A DNA stretch of 64,000 nucleotides from Rostrohypoxylon terebratum. Taxonomy: Eukaryota; Ascomycota; Sordariomycetes; Xylariales; Hypoxylaceae. The notes below the pieces were generated by a model. That model was not told the origin of the DNA, searched no databases, and was given only the letters and a program-made list of their open reading frames with translations. Below, piece by piece: positions 1 to 11,101 of the stretch; the first letter of the stretch is position 1; the number at the start of each line of letters is the position of its first letter. Made by a program: the position numbers and the translations under genes. The stretch lies in NCBI GenBank assembly GCA_022497145.1, contig MU385867.1:124001-188000 (forward strand), in the 5' to 3' direction.

Positions 1-2533
1 AGACGGGCCAGGCGGTGCGCGGGTTCAGGGGCGGGCCGGAGGCGGCGGAGGAGGATTTGGCGGATCTTGGGTTCGGGGCTATCCTTATGCTTTCGACTCC
101 GGCTGTTAAGCTGCTGCTTGTTGTTGCTGTTGTTGTGGTGGTGGTGGTGGATGCGCCGTCTTTGCCCTTTTCGTTGGACGACGGCGAAGGGTGGGAGGAG
201 CTGCTGGGACGTGTGGCGGCGGCGGAGACGGCGAGCGCGCCGTTCGAGGTATGGGTTACGCGCTCCGGGAGGCGGCGGCCGATCGCGGAGAGGTATCGCG
301 AGTCCCGCTCGCCGACGCGGCCGGCGTCGACGATTATGTATGGGGATAGGTGCGCTAGGTGTGGCGCGTTGTTCACGGAGGGGTGCGCCGTGCGCTGCGG
401 GACTGGACGTCGCGCGTGGGCCGCTGCTTTAGAAGCGGCGGCGAGGTGGGCGCGGGTCGCTAGGCGGGAGAGGCGCGCTTGCTCGGCTGCTTCTTCGCCA
501 GCGGTTTTCTGGTGGGACGAGGAGGGCGGGAGTTGTAGGGTCGCGGTGGACGAGGCTAGGGATAGTGGAGTCGGGCCGTTTTCGTTAGAAGATGTGGTGC
601 TGAGGCTCGTTCGGGGCCTGTCGTCTGGGTTGGTGTTACTGTTCCTGCTGCCGCTTCTAGGTTCAGGGGTCCCCGGCGAATCGGAGCGTGGGGGTGATGG
701 AGGAGGCGATAAAGATACTTGGGAATGGGAGTCGGATTCCGTGGATGTACCTTCGGCTTCGGTCTTCGCATCGTTTTTCGCGCGCTCTATCTCTTCGGCC
801 TCGAGCTCGTAGTCTACCTCGTACAAGATCTCGGGCCAGACAACGACATAGGCGAAAGTACACAACTGCGTCGCCCAGCCGCCGCGCATCAGCCAGGCTA
901 ACATGGCTAGGTAGGTTGGGCGGTGGTTCTTGCTAGGCGCGAATAGTTTGTACGAACGTGGGGCGGCGGATAAGCTTGCGAGGAATTCGGGTAAGGGGGG
1001 TGCGAGCGGAAAGCACTTAGCCCAAGCCTGAGAGGCACGGGGAAGACGCGACATGTCGCTGTTCGGAGAGAGAATGTACACGTCGCGCGCATGCAAGGGT
1101 GGTATCGCGATAGCACGGCGCCAAAAGATAAAGTGCTGCGCGTATTTTCGGACTTGCGCTGGGGACAACGCGGTGCCTTGGCCGATTTGGTGAAAGCTAC
1201 AAATTCAGGATAAGTACAAGTAAAGGACGAGGAGTGTGAGACACTGAGATGTAACTTACGACATGGTCGGCTTCGAGAGCCGCACGAACTCAACCATCGC
1301 CGCGGTGGTCTCATCTGGATCAGCCTGCAGCTCCGCAATGATCTTCTTCTCTTCGCTCATCAGGAGCAGCGCGAAGTTCTTGTCAAGAAATGCAGGATCG
1401 CTCAGGCTTTCCTCCTCGACAAAGGAGTTGGCGGTGGTTATCCATAATCCCTTGGAACCGCTCTCATCGTCGGGGGGCAAGTCCTTAAGATAGAACGGCA
1501 CGGGTATCTGAACCGAGTGTGTTACCGTGCCTTCAGCCGTCTCTAATTGTAGTGCTGCGATCTTGTTGTGAGAGACGGCTTCGTAGACATCTTGCATAGA
1601 TGCTGCTAAAGAGGAGACATCCAGAATCTCCTTCCACAGAGTGCTCATCTTAGTCTCTTAAAACTTGTGTCAGTTCACCTATTCTCATGTTCGATGCAAA
1701 AACTCAAGCCACATACTTGATTCTCGGCCCTTATCCTTCATAGCTAAAATTCGCTTCGATTCTTTCCACACAAAATCGCTCTTCTGCTGGCTGTATTTGT
1801 AGGCCTTATTGATCTTCTTGAGAATATGGAGGTAAAGATTTTCACACAGCTCCTTAGCCTCATGTTTCTTAGGATTCAAAATGAAGACGAGGTTAAACAT
1901 AGTCATGCCACTCTTTTTCTCGTCCGGTTCTTCTGGCGTGATCCCGGCAGCAGCCTCCTCGGCCATGTCCCTAGTCTCGATCTGCGGTACATCGCTCGGA
2001 AGGTAGTCGCCAGACTTACTGGCGGCATCCGCGTTCTCGGGCGACCTCGGCGCTTGATATTTCGGCTGCTTTTTCTTCTTGCGCCATATCCCGTTCTCTG
2101 GGGCGTAGACGGGATATGACGCAAAGCAGAGCTGTTCTAGGGATACGTGAAATAACTTCTTGTGAAATGCTCGACTGGGAGTAAGGAGGCTCTCTAGGTC
2201 TTTGGTCGGGTAACCAGCGACGTGCTCCCACGGTACTATCTGAGAACCGCTATCGGTTTCCAGATGGTCATCATGATTCCAATTCTGTAGATCGACGGAT
2301 TTTGGAAGTGAGCCAGAGGGTGCCTCGAAAGGGGAATGTGTCGTTTGATTTAACAGCTCGTCGTCGTCATCGTCAAGCTCGTCCCTGGGAGCACTGTCAC
2401 CAGATGACGGGGCGCGCGGCTGCAGGATCCGAGGCGGGTACTGGAAGACAAACAACGGGCCATCGCGTAGTCGGTTAACGACCAGAGCCACTCCCAGGAA
2501 GTTGGACGTGTTTGGCAGAATTGGGGACGCCAT
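1..2533 (-). CDS. npr3: Npr3, GATOR1/SEACIT subunit (3' end beyond the window)
   Basis: Npr3 acts with Npr2 and Iml1 in the GATOR1/SEACIT complex at the vacuole, restraining TORC1 when amino acids are short (family knowledge). Three exons read leftward: 2533-1717, 1656-1260 and 1196-1; the introns are 60 and 63 bases with GTATGT and GTAAGT donors, and phases match. Seen in the protein: the family opening LVVNRLRDGPLFVFQYPPRI near residue 15, then acidic linkers, KRILAMKDKG, and in exon 3 RKYAQHFIFWRRAIAIPPLH, APSKNHRP and WLMRGGW, followed by a Ser/Ala-rich linker and LSPYIIVDAGR. About 803 codons are visible and the frame is still open at base 1, so the C-terminus is missing. I chose ATG 2533 over in-frame ATG 2584 because family proteins start just ahead of the LVVNR block. 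The GC-rich open frame on the other strand at 15-812 is its shadow. Confidence 0.93.
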
Positions 2534-3405
2534 ATTTATCCCAAAGTCCGGTGTGACGGATGGCGACACAAGCCTCAGATGCAATCACTAGTCCCGTCGC
2601 CTAGCCCGAGGGTTGTGCGGCTGCGGGCTTTGGCCAGCATGTTTCATTCGTTTCATTCGGCTACTGCAAGCCCGAGTCGATTCCTCTCTTTGATACGACA
2701 ATGTGAATCTATTTCATTCCGATGAGTTAGCAACAACTGAACTCATGTATTGGTGAGTTCGTATGAATATTGTTTTAATTAAGATAAGTCTAATGAAGCT
2801 CTCGTGAGTTGGAAATGACTATGAGGTACGTACCTCTCTCTCAGCTGCACAGCCTGCACTAATTTGATTAGATGAGCCAATCAGGAGAAAGACGCGGAAG
2901 CGAATTGTTCCACGCCTCATATGTCATAGTTACATAAACTCCATACTGTGATACATGTGATACATTAAACAAATCACTCTGAGTCTTTTTAAGATTCCCG
3001 AGTCACGAAGTGACAATGAATCACACCAATGAATCACACCAATTAAGATGTCAATCATATCATGGATGTCTCATATTTCAAATCCAACGCCTTCATTATT
3101 CGAGAACCGCTATGTAGATGTGTAAATGACATCCTATCTTTAGGTAGGTACCTGATTCTCCCATCCTCTTAGTAGAGACCCTTAGTTTATCCCAGATTCC
3201 CAGTAGTACGACACAATACTATGGCCCCGACCATCCTGATACTAAAGACACTCATCTATATTTGCTGGCCAATTTATACACAATCAGAAAAAGGGTCGTA
3301 ACTATTCATGACATCATCCAACACGCATCCAGATCTTTAGGGATCTTTAGGATATCATATGTGGTCGCTGTTATAATGAAAGAGCTCGGTCATATCGATC
3401 AACTT
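2534..3405. other. Intergenic, Npr3 upstream region
   Basis: About 870 AT-rich bases between the Npr3 start and the 3' end of the secreted-protein gene, so it should hold the Npr3 promoter. Contains short direct repeats (CATTCGTTTCATTCGG near 2640; AATGAATCACACC twice near 3016-3040) and one TAGGTAGGTACCTG motif at 3141-3154. No coding potential recognised. Confidence 0.6.
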
Positions 3406-4188
3406 TCATATATGTGCGCCCATGAGTCCTAGACCAACTCCGGCAATGACACCAGCCATGCAAGCAGCCGTAGGCCGCGGTGCTTGATTTCCGACGACAA
3501 ACCCGCCTGTCGAGCCGGCTGATGCACACTGAGAAGTCTGCAAATTGTAACAGGCCTCAGATGACAAGCTAGAGCAAACGGATGTCGCTGTTGCTGAAGG
3601 AAGCGCGGTGCCTTGTGTGGCTACGATTGTCGTTCCGCCTCCTCCCGGAACCACAATAGTGACCCCGTACGCCCCGCCAGCTGATCCTGCCAAGTCCGAC
3701 ACGCATGCCTGGTAGTTGCTCGAGCATTGATTAAGAGCCGATGTGCATGCGACCGAATTGGCAAATGAGGTTGGTATGTACGGGAATGTGAAATATGTGT
3801 TGCTCACGTAGGAGACAGAAACTGATGTACCGGCAGGTGCCACTCCAGTACATGTTGCTCTATAATATAAAAAGATAAATAAGTTTGATTTGTGGAAAAT
3901 TGGAGGTGAGATTGTGCTTAGGGGAACTCACGTTGTAGGACAGCAGGCTGCCGAACTATGCGCATCTAAAGAGCATAGTTGACCATTCTCACAACAGGTG
4001 CCTGCGAAAGCAGCACCCCGATCTTCGCAACTAAAATAGTCGGCCGGACATGTAACGTCTCTCTGGAAAATAGGGTTGAAATGCTGGATGGCGCTGTACC
4101 CCAGTGGATTGCCGATGGGTTCGGCAAGGGCAAAGGTCGTCGCAGCTATTGAAAAGAGCGCAGCGTATGGGTAAGGCGTTAACCGCAT
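3406..4188 (-). CDS. Secreted Cys-rich protein, possibly GPI-anchored, function unknown
   Basis: Two exons, 4188-3932 and 3859-3406, with a 72 base intron (GTGAGT...TATAG), give 236 residues. Residues 1-22 (MRLTPYPYAALFSIAATTFA and on) look like a signal peptide. Next comes a compact block with eight Cys including two CC pairs (TCPADYFSC, GTCCENGQLC, AACCPTT), then a Gly/Ser/Thr/Val-rich part with seven more Cys in CX6C- and CX7C-like spacing, and a hydrophobic tail ending GLGLMGAHI that could be a GPI-attachment signal. I chose ATG 4188 over in-frame ATG 4230 because only the shorter form starts directly with the signal peptide. Small Cys-rich wall or surface proteins of this build are common in filamentous ascomycetes; I recognise no enzymatic motif. 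It could be a secreted effector or a wall protein; the sequence does not decide. Confidence 0.75.
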
Positions 4189-5301
4189 TTTATATCCAAG
4201 GTATTTTCGAGCATCAAGGTAGTCGATCACCTCCGCGCTTGGCGGTGACAGAGATTATAGCAAGGGCAGATAATATAGGATATAAAGCACAAGTCTTCCA
4301 GTAATTTCGATGAAGGGGTTTTTTTCCTCCTTTGTGAGGTATCTCAATCGGGTATGTCGGTATTCCAATTCACCGCTCACGATGCTGCGGACGTTGCAGA
4401 CACGAGGTGGGGAGGTGGCTTGTTGGCTGGCAGCACTTTACTGGTCTTCTCGGTTGTTAGGTACGTATAGGACCTAGGTATAAATGTTCAGCGCCTAAGT
4501 TGGATTGGTAGATGTATATTCTTAAATGGAAAGTTGAAATATTTTCATGACGAGTCGTAAGTGGCTTGAAAAGTTGAGGATCAGAAGATTGAGAATTGTA
4601 CAGGTACGACTTGTAATTGGGACAATATGTACGACAGATAAACTTATCTCCACAGGCAGAGAGGAAAGAGCAGATCGGCAGGTTTTTAGGAAGGTCCAGA
4701 CTGCCCAGACTAAAGAGACTGCAGTGAGGTGATGTCAAATTGTTTTAGCAAGCGGTTGTTCGCCCAGCAACCATCTTGGATCGCCGGAGGTACTCGACCG
4801 ATGTGGGGGGAGGGGTTGAGGTCCCCTGTACATGCTGTATGCACCGCTGACAACCTTGAGTTTATGTACTGGAGTCTGGGATAAATACAATGTACCTGCT
4901 TCCGCAAATAAATGTAGGTATATACTTTTATCAGGTATCTTCGAATTTGACATTGAGATTCACATGCATCCATTATTTGTCAAGTAAGTGAATGCATCGT
5001 CCTTAATGATTGGAGTTTTGAAATAGTAGTTTCAAATAATTGCATTAGAAAATGTTGCGAAATGTTGAGTTCAGAATATTTCAGTATTTTAACATAAGCA
5101 TAGTATGAGAAAGATTGGACACTGTTTTTCCAAGATTTCAAAGCTCCATCTTACGTTTTTAGATCACATCCATCCGAACAAGTTACAATTCACATCAAAG
5201 GTGATAATAGAGAATATTTCTTCAATTTCTTCAATTTCTTTACTCGCAACCGATATTAACCGATATTAATAACTAGTGAGAAGGAACATAAATCACATTC
5301 G
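4189..5301. other. Divergent intergenic region between secreted-protein gene and cox19
   Basis: About 1.1 kb serving two divergent starts. Holds a CCTAGGTA-type motif cluster at 4458-4482 (TTAGGTACGTATAGGACC and on), AT-rich sequence at 4960-5280, and a direct repeat TTCTTCAATTTC near 5220-5240. A leftward TATA-like stretch lies at about 4266-4284, roughly 90 bases before the secreted-protein start. No gene recognised. Confidence 0.55.
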
Positions 5302-5792
5302 ATGAGTTCTTTCGGTAGCCCAGGTTCGGGCCCTTACGCTGGGAAGCCCATCCCGTACGTCTCATATTCGATGGCATCCTTTTGCGAGATTGTGAAAAGA
5401 TATATTGACTCGGGCTAACTTGATTGTGTATAGGCCACAGCGCGGTAGCTTCCCTTTAGATCATGATGGTTAGTAATGCGCCAATACCTTCGTTCGAAAA
5501 CGGAAATTTGCTAATCGCATCTGTAGGCGAATGTAAAGACGTCATGACGAAGTATCTATCATGTATCAAGAAGGTCAGAGGTATGAACGATGAGGAGTGT
5601 CGTCAATTAGCTAAATCTTATCTATCTTGTCGCATGGACCGGTAAGCACTTTCTAAGTCAACACGTTGGAGGCTTTTCTCATTATCTAGGAATCTCATGG
5701 CGAAAGACGACTTCAAAAACTTGGGTTTCGCGGACGCGGATCCGCTGCCCAAGTCGGAATCTCAAGAATCTCAAGAATCTCAACGGCGGTGA
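5302..5792 (+). CDS. cox19: Cox19, mitochondrial copper chaperone for cytochrome c oxidase
   Basis: Cox19 is a small soluble intermembrane-space protein needed for cytochrome c oxidase assembly and copper handling; it is imported by the Mia40 disulfide relay (family knowledge). Four exons, 5302-5354, 5434-5468, 5527-5641 and 5690-5792, keep phase and give 101 residues, the usual size. Family signatures seen: PPQRGSFPLDHDGEC near the N-terminus, then the twin Cx9C helices CKDVMTKYLSC and CRQLAKSYLSC, then RMDRNLMAKDDFKNLGF. The introns begin GTACGT, GTTAGT and GTAAGC. The C-terminal tail is encoded by a short tandem repeat (TCTCAAGAA three times, 5760-5781), giving SESQESQESQRR; this tail is likely variable. 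The start is fixed by the conserved MSSFG opening. Confidence 0.95.
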
Positions 5793-6306
5793 GGCTTTGC
5801 CGACCATTATGAGCGTCAGGGTCAAAATGGAACTGAAACCGAACCCAAAAGAATAGACGACTACCTAATGCAGCAAACTCTCCAAAAGAAGCTTGAAGTG
5901 GTCGGGTATATATAACCGCACATTGCTAAATTGTATATAAAAGAGTGACTTCGGTGCCGAGGTAAAGCGAATAACCCCACACATTACAATACCTACTACC
6001 TATTACCTACAACCTAGGTAGGACCTAGGTAACCTTGAAAGTACCTGGATGAAGAAACAGATTTTAATTTAACGTCATCAGTAGTTTTTACGCGATTTGC
6101 GCCTTCCTTATTCTCCGTATTCTAGTAGTTTAATTGAGATTAGTTGACTATATCCGACTTATTCCCAAGTCTGGTCAAGGCTTGGAGCTTAATTGCACTC
6201 CGGCGCCGGTGCGGGATTGCTGGCGGTCCGGTTCATAAAAGACCGAACCCCTTAACATACTTTCACTTACTTTCATTCTTTTCGTCTTATATTCTCATCA
6301 GAAAAC
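5793..6306. other. Intergenic, cox19 to ligase-fusion gene
   Basis: About 510 bases between two rightward genes, so the 3' end of cox19 and the promoter of the ligase-like gene. Holds a self-complementary CCTAGGTAGGACCTAGGTAA cluster at 6013-6032 preceded by ACCTACTACCTATTACCTAC. Pyrimidine-rich leader just before the ATG at 6307. Confidence 0.6.
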
Positions 6307-8860
6307 ATGTCGTATAGCGCCATAAGGGCCCGGTCCTTGAGGTCTCTCTCACTTGCCTCTCCTCGTACTACTGGTTCAGTCGGTTCACCACGGTTCCCTT
6401 CCAAGAGTCGTCGATATAGTTCCTTCTACGACCAAACCTTAGGGAGCCTTAAGATAAATAGTGATACGAGAGTTATCTTCCAAGGTTTCACAGGTTTTTC
6501 ACACTGATACCCTTGTAAATTCCGGCATTTGCTCATATAACGAGTTAGGAAGGCAGGCCACCGCAAATGCTCGCGAGTCCCTAGCATGGGGCACCAACAT
6601 AGTTGGCGGCGTGACGCCGGGTCGAGAGGGAGAAGAACACTTAGGCCTGCCTGTTTACGGCAGGGTCCGCGATGTACGGGAATTTCAATCAAGTCTTCTT
6701 TCAAAGAGATATTTATTGAAATTAACACATGCCTATCACTCTAGGCTGTAAAAGACCTTAGGCCAGATGCCACGGCCGTCTACGTAAGCGCAAGTGACGC
6801 TGTTAGTGCCATTGAAGAAGCGATAGAAGCTCAGGTGCCGTTGATTGTCGCAGTAGCAGAACACATACCTGTTCATGACATGCTTCGGGTAAGCACGAGA
6901 GTTTGCCATCTGCATACTTACTTTCTAGGTGTAAATCAGGAGAGTGAGATATGTGAAGCTAAGGAATTCTAATCCAATCTAGATTATGTCGATTCTGAAA
7001 ACACAAACAACTTCTCGATTAGTCGGCCCCAATTCGCCGGGTATTATCTCGATTACTGGAAAATGCAGGATTGGTCAGTACCTATTTTTACATGTGAGCC
7101 CAATATCTGACCTATATAGCCCACCACTCACAATATTACCCTTATAGGATTCCAACCGCTACCATGTTTCAGCCCAGGACGAGTAGGCATCGTAGCAAGA
7201 TCAGGGACCTTGAGTTATGAAAGTAAGTCAGTCAAAGGCTGTTTTTTTCCGTCTCTCAACCTCTAATTTAACCTCTCTACAGCCGCAGCCTCCACCCTGA
7301 GATCCGGTTTGGGCCAGAGTATGTGTATAGGTGTTGGCGGCGATATCATACCAGGAACGAGTTTGAGAGACGGCTTACAGACTCTGATCGAAGACAAGGA
7401 CACAGAAGCCATTGCACTAGTAGGAGAACTTGGAGGAGATGCTGAGCTTGACGCTGCTGATTTGATTAAGAGTTACTTAAAATCATCTGCAAATCCGAAG
7501 TAAGTATCTGTAGACCTCCACACCAAAGCGATGGAACTGATAGAAACGCCGTCGGTAGACCGATTGCAGCTCTTGTCGCAGGAGTCAACGCTCCCGCGGG
7601 GCGGATTATGGGCCATGCCGGAGCTTTCTCTCTCCCTGGTGAACCTTCAGCCCGAGACAAAATTAACGCCCTGGAGGCTGCTGGAGCAATCATGGTAAAT
7701 CATCCTTCTAGGTTCGGACCAGTACTCAAGTCCGTACTGGATAGCACAACGACAACAGCAACTGGTGCTGGCGTTCATCCGGGTCAAGGCCCTCGGCGGA
7801 GACAAATACATACCTTAGCTCATCGCCCTATGTTAACACAGAAGACATTAAATCAACCTAGACAACAGAAGCGAAGTATATCCATACGAGAAGAGGTCTG
7901 CTTAGCGTATCTGCGCGAACGCGGTCTTCCTATCAAGCATGGGGTCGATCCCAACACTCAGAAAGTGTTGGCAATATCCATCAATAGGCATACAGGAAGT
8001 CCTTGCGTAATTGCTTCCCCGACAAAGGACGTGTCCGACGCAAGGAAATTCGACTTTGTTTATGGAAGCCTGAAAGTAGACGACATGTGTCTAGAGGGTA
8101 TAGCTAGCTGGCTCCAACTTGACCCAGGATCCAAAGATTCCCTGGCACTCCTTCTCAATGAACTCCTCAAGGTTTTCATAGACCAAGAACATTTCCTCGT
8201 ACAAACCTGGGTTGTCGAGACTCCCCAGGAAGCGAAAAAGATCGGCGTAGCAAGAGCACATTACGATTATGACGTTGCGGCAAGCAAGAGTTGCGGGCGA
8301 CACCTGGATATTATGGAGCTACGTGACACAGAATCCGAAGATCCAGACGAACTCGCTGCCGAAAAGGACGGCATTATATACATCAAGCTCAAGGATGGCA
8401 ACATCGGTACGCTGGTTAACGGCGCGGGGCTAGCTATGAACACGGTAGATGCGTTGGCCGAGATAGGAGGCCGTGCGGCTAATTTCTTGGATACTGGCGG
8501 GAAGGCGACGAGTCTCACGGTGAAGAAGAGTTTTGAGTTTATACTGAGGGACCCAAGAGTCAAGGTACGATAACTCCCTTTCTTTCCCCTTTCCCCTTTA
8601 CATAAGAGCTGATGATCGTCCTGTATTAGTGTATAATCGTCAATATTTTTGGCGGCCTGACCCGCGGCGATATGATCGCAGAAGGCGTGATTATGGCATT
8701 TAAGGAGTTGGAGATGCAAGTGCCGGTCGTGGTGCGAATCCGCGGAACTAATGAAAAGGAAGGACAAGAACTCATAGAGAAGAGTAATTTACCGCTATAC
8801 GCCTTTGATGATTTCGATGAGGCTGCTGCTAAGGCAGTCGAGCTAGCAGCTCAAAACTGA
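6307..8860 (+). CDS. Succinyl-CoA ligase-like protein, alpha and beta parts fused in one chain
   Basis: Eight exons (6307-6493, 6549-6673, 6745-6888, 6983-7073, 7148-7222, 7283-7499, 7559-8564, 8630-8860) join in phase to 691 residues. Residues 1-45 are Arg/Ser-rich like a mitochondrial presequence. Residues 50-345 match the alpha subunit: RVIFQGFTG, GTNIVGGVTPG, LVGPNSPG (usually GPNCPG), and MGHAGAF with the phospho-accepting His at 299. A linker rich in Arg/Gln follows, then from about 386 the beta part: SISIREE, an ATP-grasp region, and an intact C-terminal ligase half (GNIGTLVNGAGLAM, ANFLDTGG, IIVNIFGG). The ATP-grasp region is only about 135 residues and lacks the GGRGK loop and the EINP motif of normal beta subunits. 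The 1006-base exon 7 crosses the junction, so the fusion is not a prediction artefact. Canonical enzymes are heterodimers in the TCA cycle. The first donor (GTTTTT) is weak. Activity on succinate is uncertain; it could be another acyl-CoA ligase. Confidence 0.85.
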
Positions 8861-9023
8861 GATTATCTATTCGTAGATAGGGCGTTGGATCATCCACCAA
8901 TAAGACAGCATCCATGATGATTTGCATTATATCCTTGGTTATATCCTGCTATTCATGCAACCTTTTAGATTCCTAACTTCCAAATGCAATTGACTTCATT
9001 GCATTAAAACTTTCATCACATCA

Positions 9024-11101
9024 TTAAACCCGTTCTATGACCCAAAGACCCTTTACAATTGAAAATGGCCTTCGGGCAGGCTGAGGTCTCGGGTCGCTAT
9101 TGTGCGATTGAGTTTCCAACGCCGCAGACAAGACACCCTCATCGCGGATGGCGAGTTCGCGCTCTTCTTTTTCGAGCCGGACCTGCTCCAATTCCCAGAC
9201 CTTCCAAGCTCTCAAAGCCCATCCTGAATCCGCAATCATTAGCCAATCAGAACATAGGTAATTTTGATAATATAGACATGCATAAAAGCGAATATCGATA
9301 TGTTTCTTTCTGATATACATCTTTATGATGTAACTTTATGGTGTATCCTCATGAGAGGTTTGCAGGAGCGGTGAAACTTACCGAAAACGAATGCGCCTAG
9401 GTATAGAAATGCGGTGAAGAGCTGGACGCGGATGTAACCCCCTTCACCGGGTCGCCTAAGGCTCACTGCGATAACTTCAGCGAAGGTTGCCGGTAATACG
9501 AGTACAAGCCACGTCATCGAAAGTGCTGTTCGATAGTCAGTACTACTATGCTGCAGCTAAAAGGACTTGCTGATAGAAAAGCCGCAGCGAATAAAAAAGG
9601 AGAATCATAGTGGTTTGGAACAAGTAAGGGGCATTGACAAAAGCAAAATATGAAAACTGACCTGACGGGATAAGGGCCAGACCGACAACCTCGGCGGTTA
9701 GAGGCGCAACGGTTGCCCACATTACGCCGGCAACGCTGCCGCTAAGGAGGGCAAACACTATGCAGGCTGCAAAGGTCTTGGTGCCAAATATCCAGAAAAA
9801 CAAGCAAAGAAGGCCACAGAATAGTGTGCTGAGCTGAGCGATATTCAAACGACCGACAGAGTCACTTGAGAGTCCTATCGCAGGCCTTCCGAGTCCTTGA
9901 GATACTGCATGCCAGAATCCAGAATTAGGTCTACGCGGCTTAGTAAGCAGAGTGCTGGAGCACTTACAGTTGAACAATGCGCCGACTAAGGAAGCTTGAG
10001 ATGCCGTTAAGCCAACTGACTGACTGTAGTCAACGATGCTGAAGACGAGAATGATATACGCAATAAGCGAAAGTACCATCCATGCCTGGAGCAAGAGAAA
10101 TGGCAGTCTCTTGAACAAGCCCCAGTTAAAGGCAACATGGACAGAACCGATAGCTGCGTTCCGGTCTCGAATAAGATAGGCGGCGACACTGTTTACCACG
10201 AAACAGATGATGGCTAGGATGCGAAAAGCCCAAGGCAAACCGATGTTAGTAATCATAGCATTCGTTGCTAGGGAGTAGCATAGGCCGCCGAAACCTGACC
10301 CCGAAGCGGCGATGGAGTTGGCGAACGACCGGCGCTTCACAAACCATTGAGGAGGAACCGATGCGGAGGCGACAAAGCAGAGACCCATGCCTAAGCCGAA
10401 GCTCACTCCCTGGCTCAGGATCAGGTGCCATAGCTTCGATGCGAAAGAAGAGCCGATGAACCCAATTCTGTCAAATGTCAGTTTTGGGAACCCATAGATA
10501 ACATATAATACATAGTAGATGAACCTACGTCTCAAATATAACCCCCAAGAATATAGTCCATTGCGTGCCGCATCGCTTCCACCCCACGAGAGTAGTCGCC
10601 AACGGGGAAGCGAGAAGAGCTGTAACATGGTTAGCTCAATGCAACAGTGCCCTGTATTTGGAGAGATGCACCTATGGAGATAGAGAGTCCGCCAACGAAG
10701 GCATAACCGAGCTGGCTGGTGCCGAAGGTGCCTGTCCTAAGGTAATAAGCGAGGAACACAGAATAACTCTGAGTAGTATAGAACGATTAGAAATTTTGAT
10801 GTTGACTTCTCTGAAGACAACGTTGGAACATGCTTACCGAGTTGAGTCCCCAGGTATGAGCATTGAGTATGAATACGCCTAAAATGACAACCCTAACGAC
10901 ACTAGTTAGCATCGGCCACATTCTATAGATATGTCTATAGATATGTCTCTTCAAAATTGATAGATAGGTAACTAACCAACCATAGCCGCCTTCTTTGAAT
11001 TCGTCCTGAGGCTGAGAACTGGGCTGAGGAGCGACCTGATTAGGTGCGTCATTACTCTTCTCGGTAGTATCCTCCTGGCCCCTATTAGACGCTGTCGCCA
11101 T
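9024..11101 (-). CDS. MFS transporter, monocarboxylate transporter (MCT/Mch) type
   Basis: Eight exons (11101-10977, 10892-10838, 10768-10672, 10619-10529, 10467-9968, 9904-9662, 9525-9382, 9223-9024) join in phase to 484 residues. The family entry GGYGW leads straight into the first membrane helix VVILGVFILNAHTWGLNS, a hallmark of MCT-like carriers; later blocks include FVKRRSFANSIAASGSGFGG, LGRPAIGLSSDSVGR (loop with the GR motif) and STFAE-like LPATFAEVIAVSLR in the last third. Many hydrophobic segments fit a 12-helix fold. The short acidic N-terminus and the charged tail (VWELEQVRLEKEERE) should be cytosolic. Fungal relatives carry monocarboxylates, riboflavin or unknown solutes at the plasma membrane; the substrate cannot be read here. 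It converges with the ligase-fusion gene, only 163 bases between stops. All donors have GT; the first is GTTAGT. Confidence 0.9.

Noticed and set aside
15..812. 265-codon open frame on the plus strand
   Set aside because: Lies entirely opposite Npr3 exon 3, whose frame carries family motifs; residue composition is that of a GC-rich shadow.
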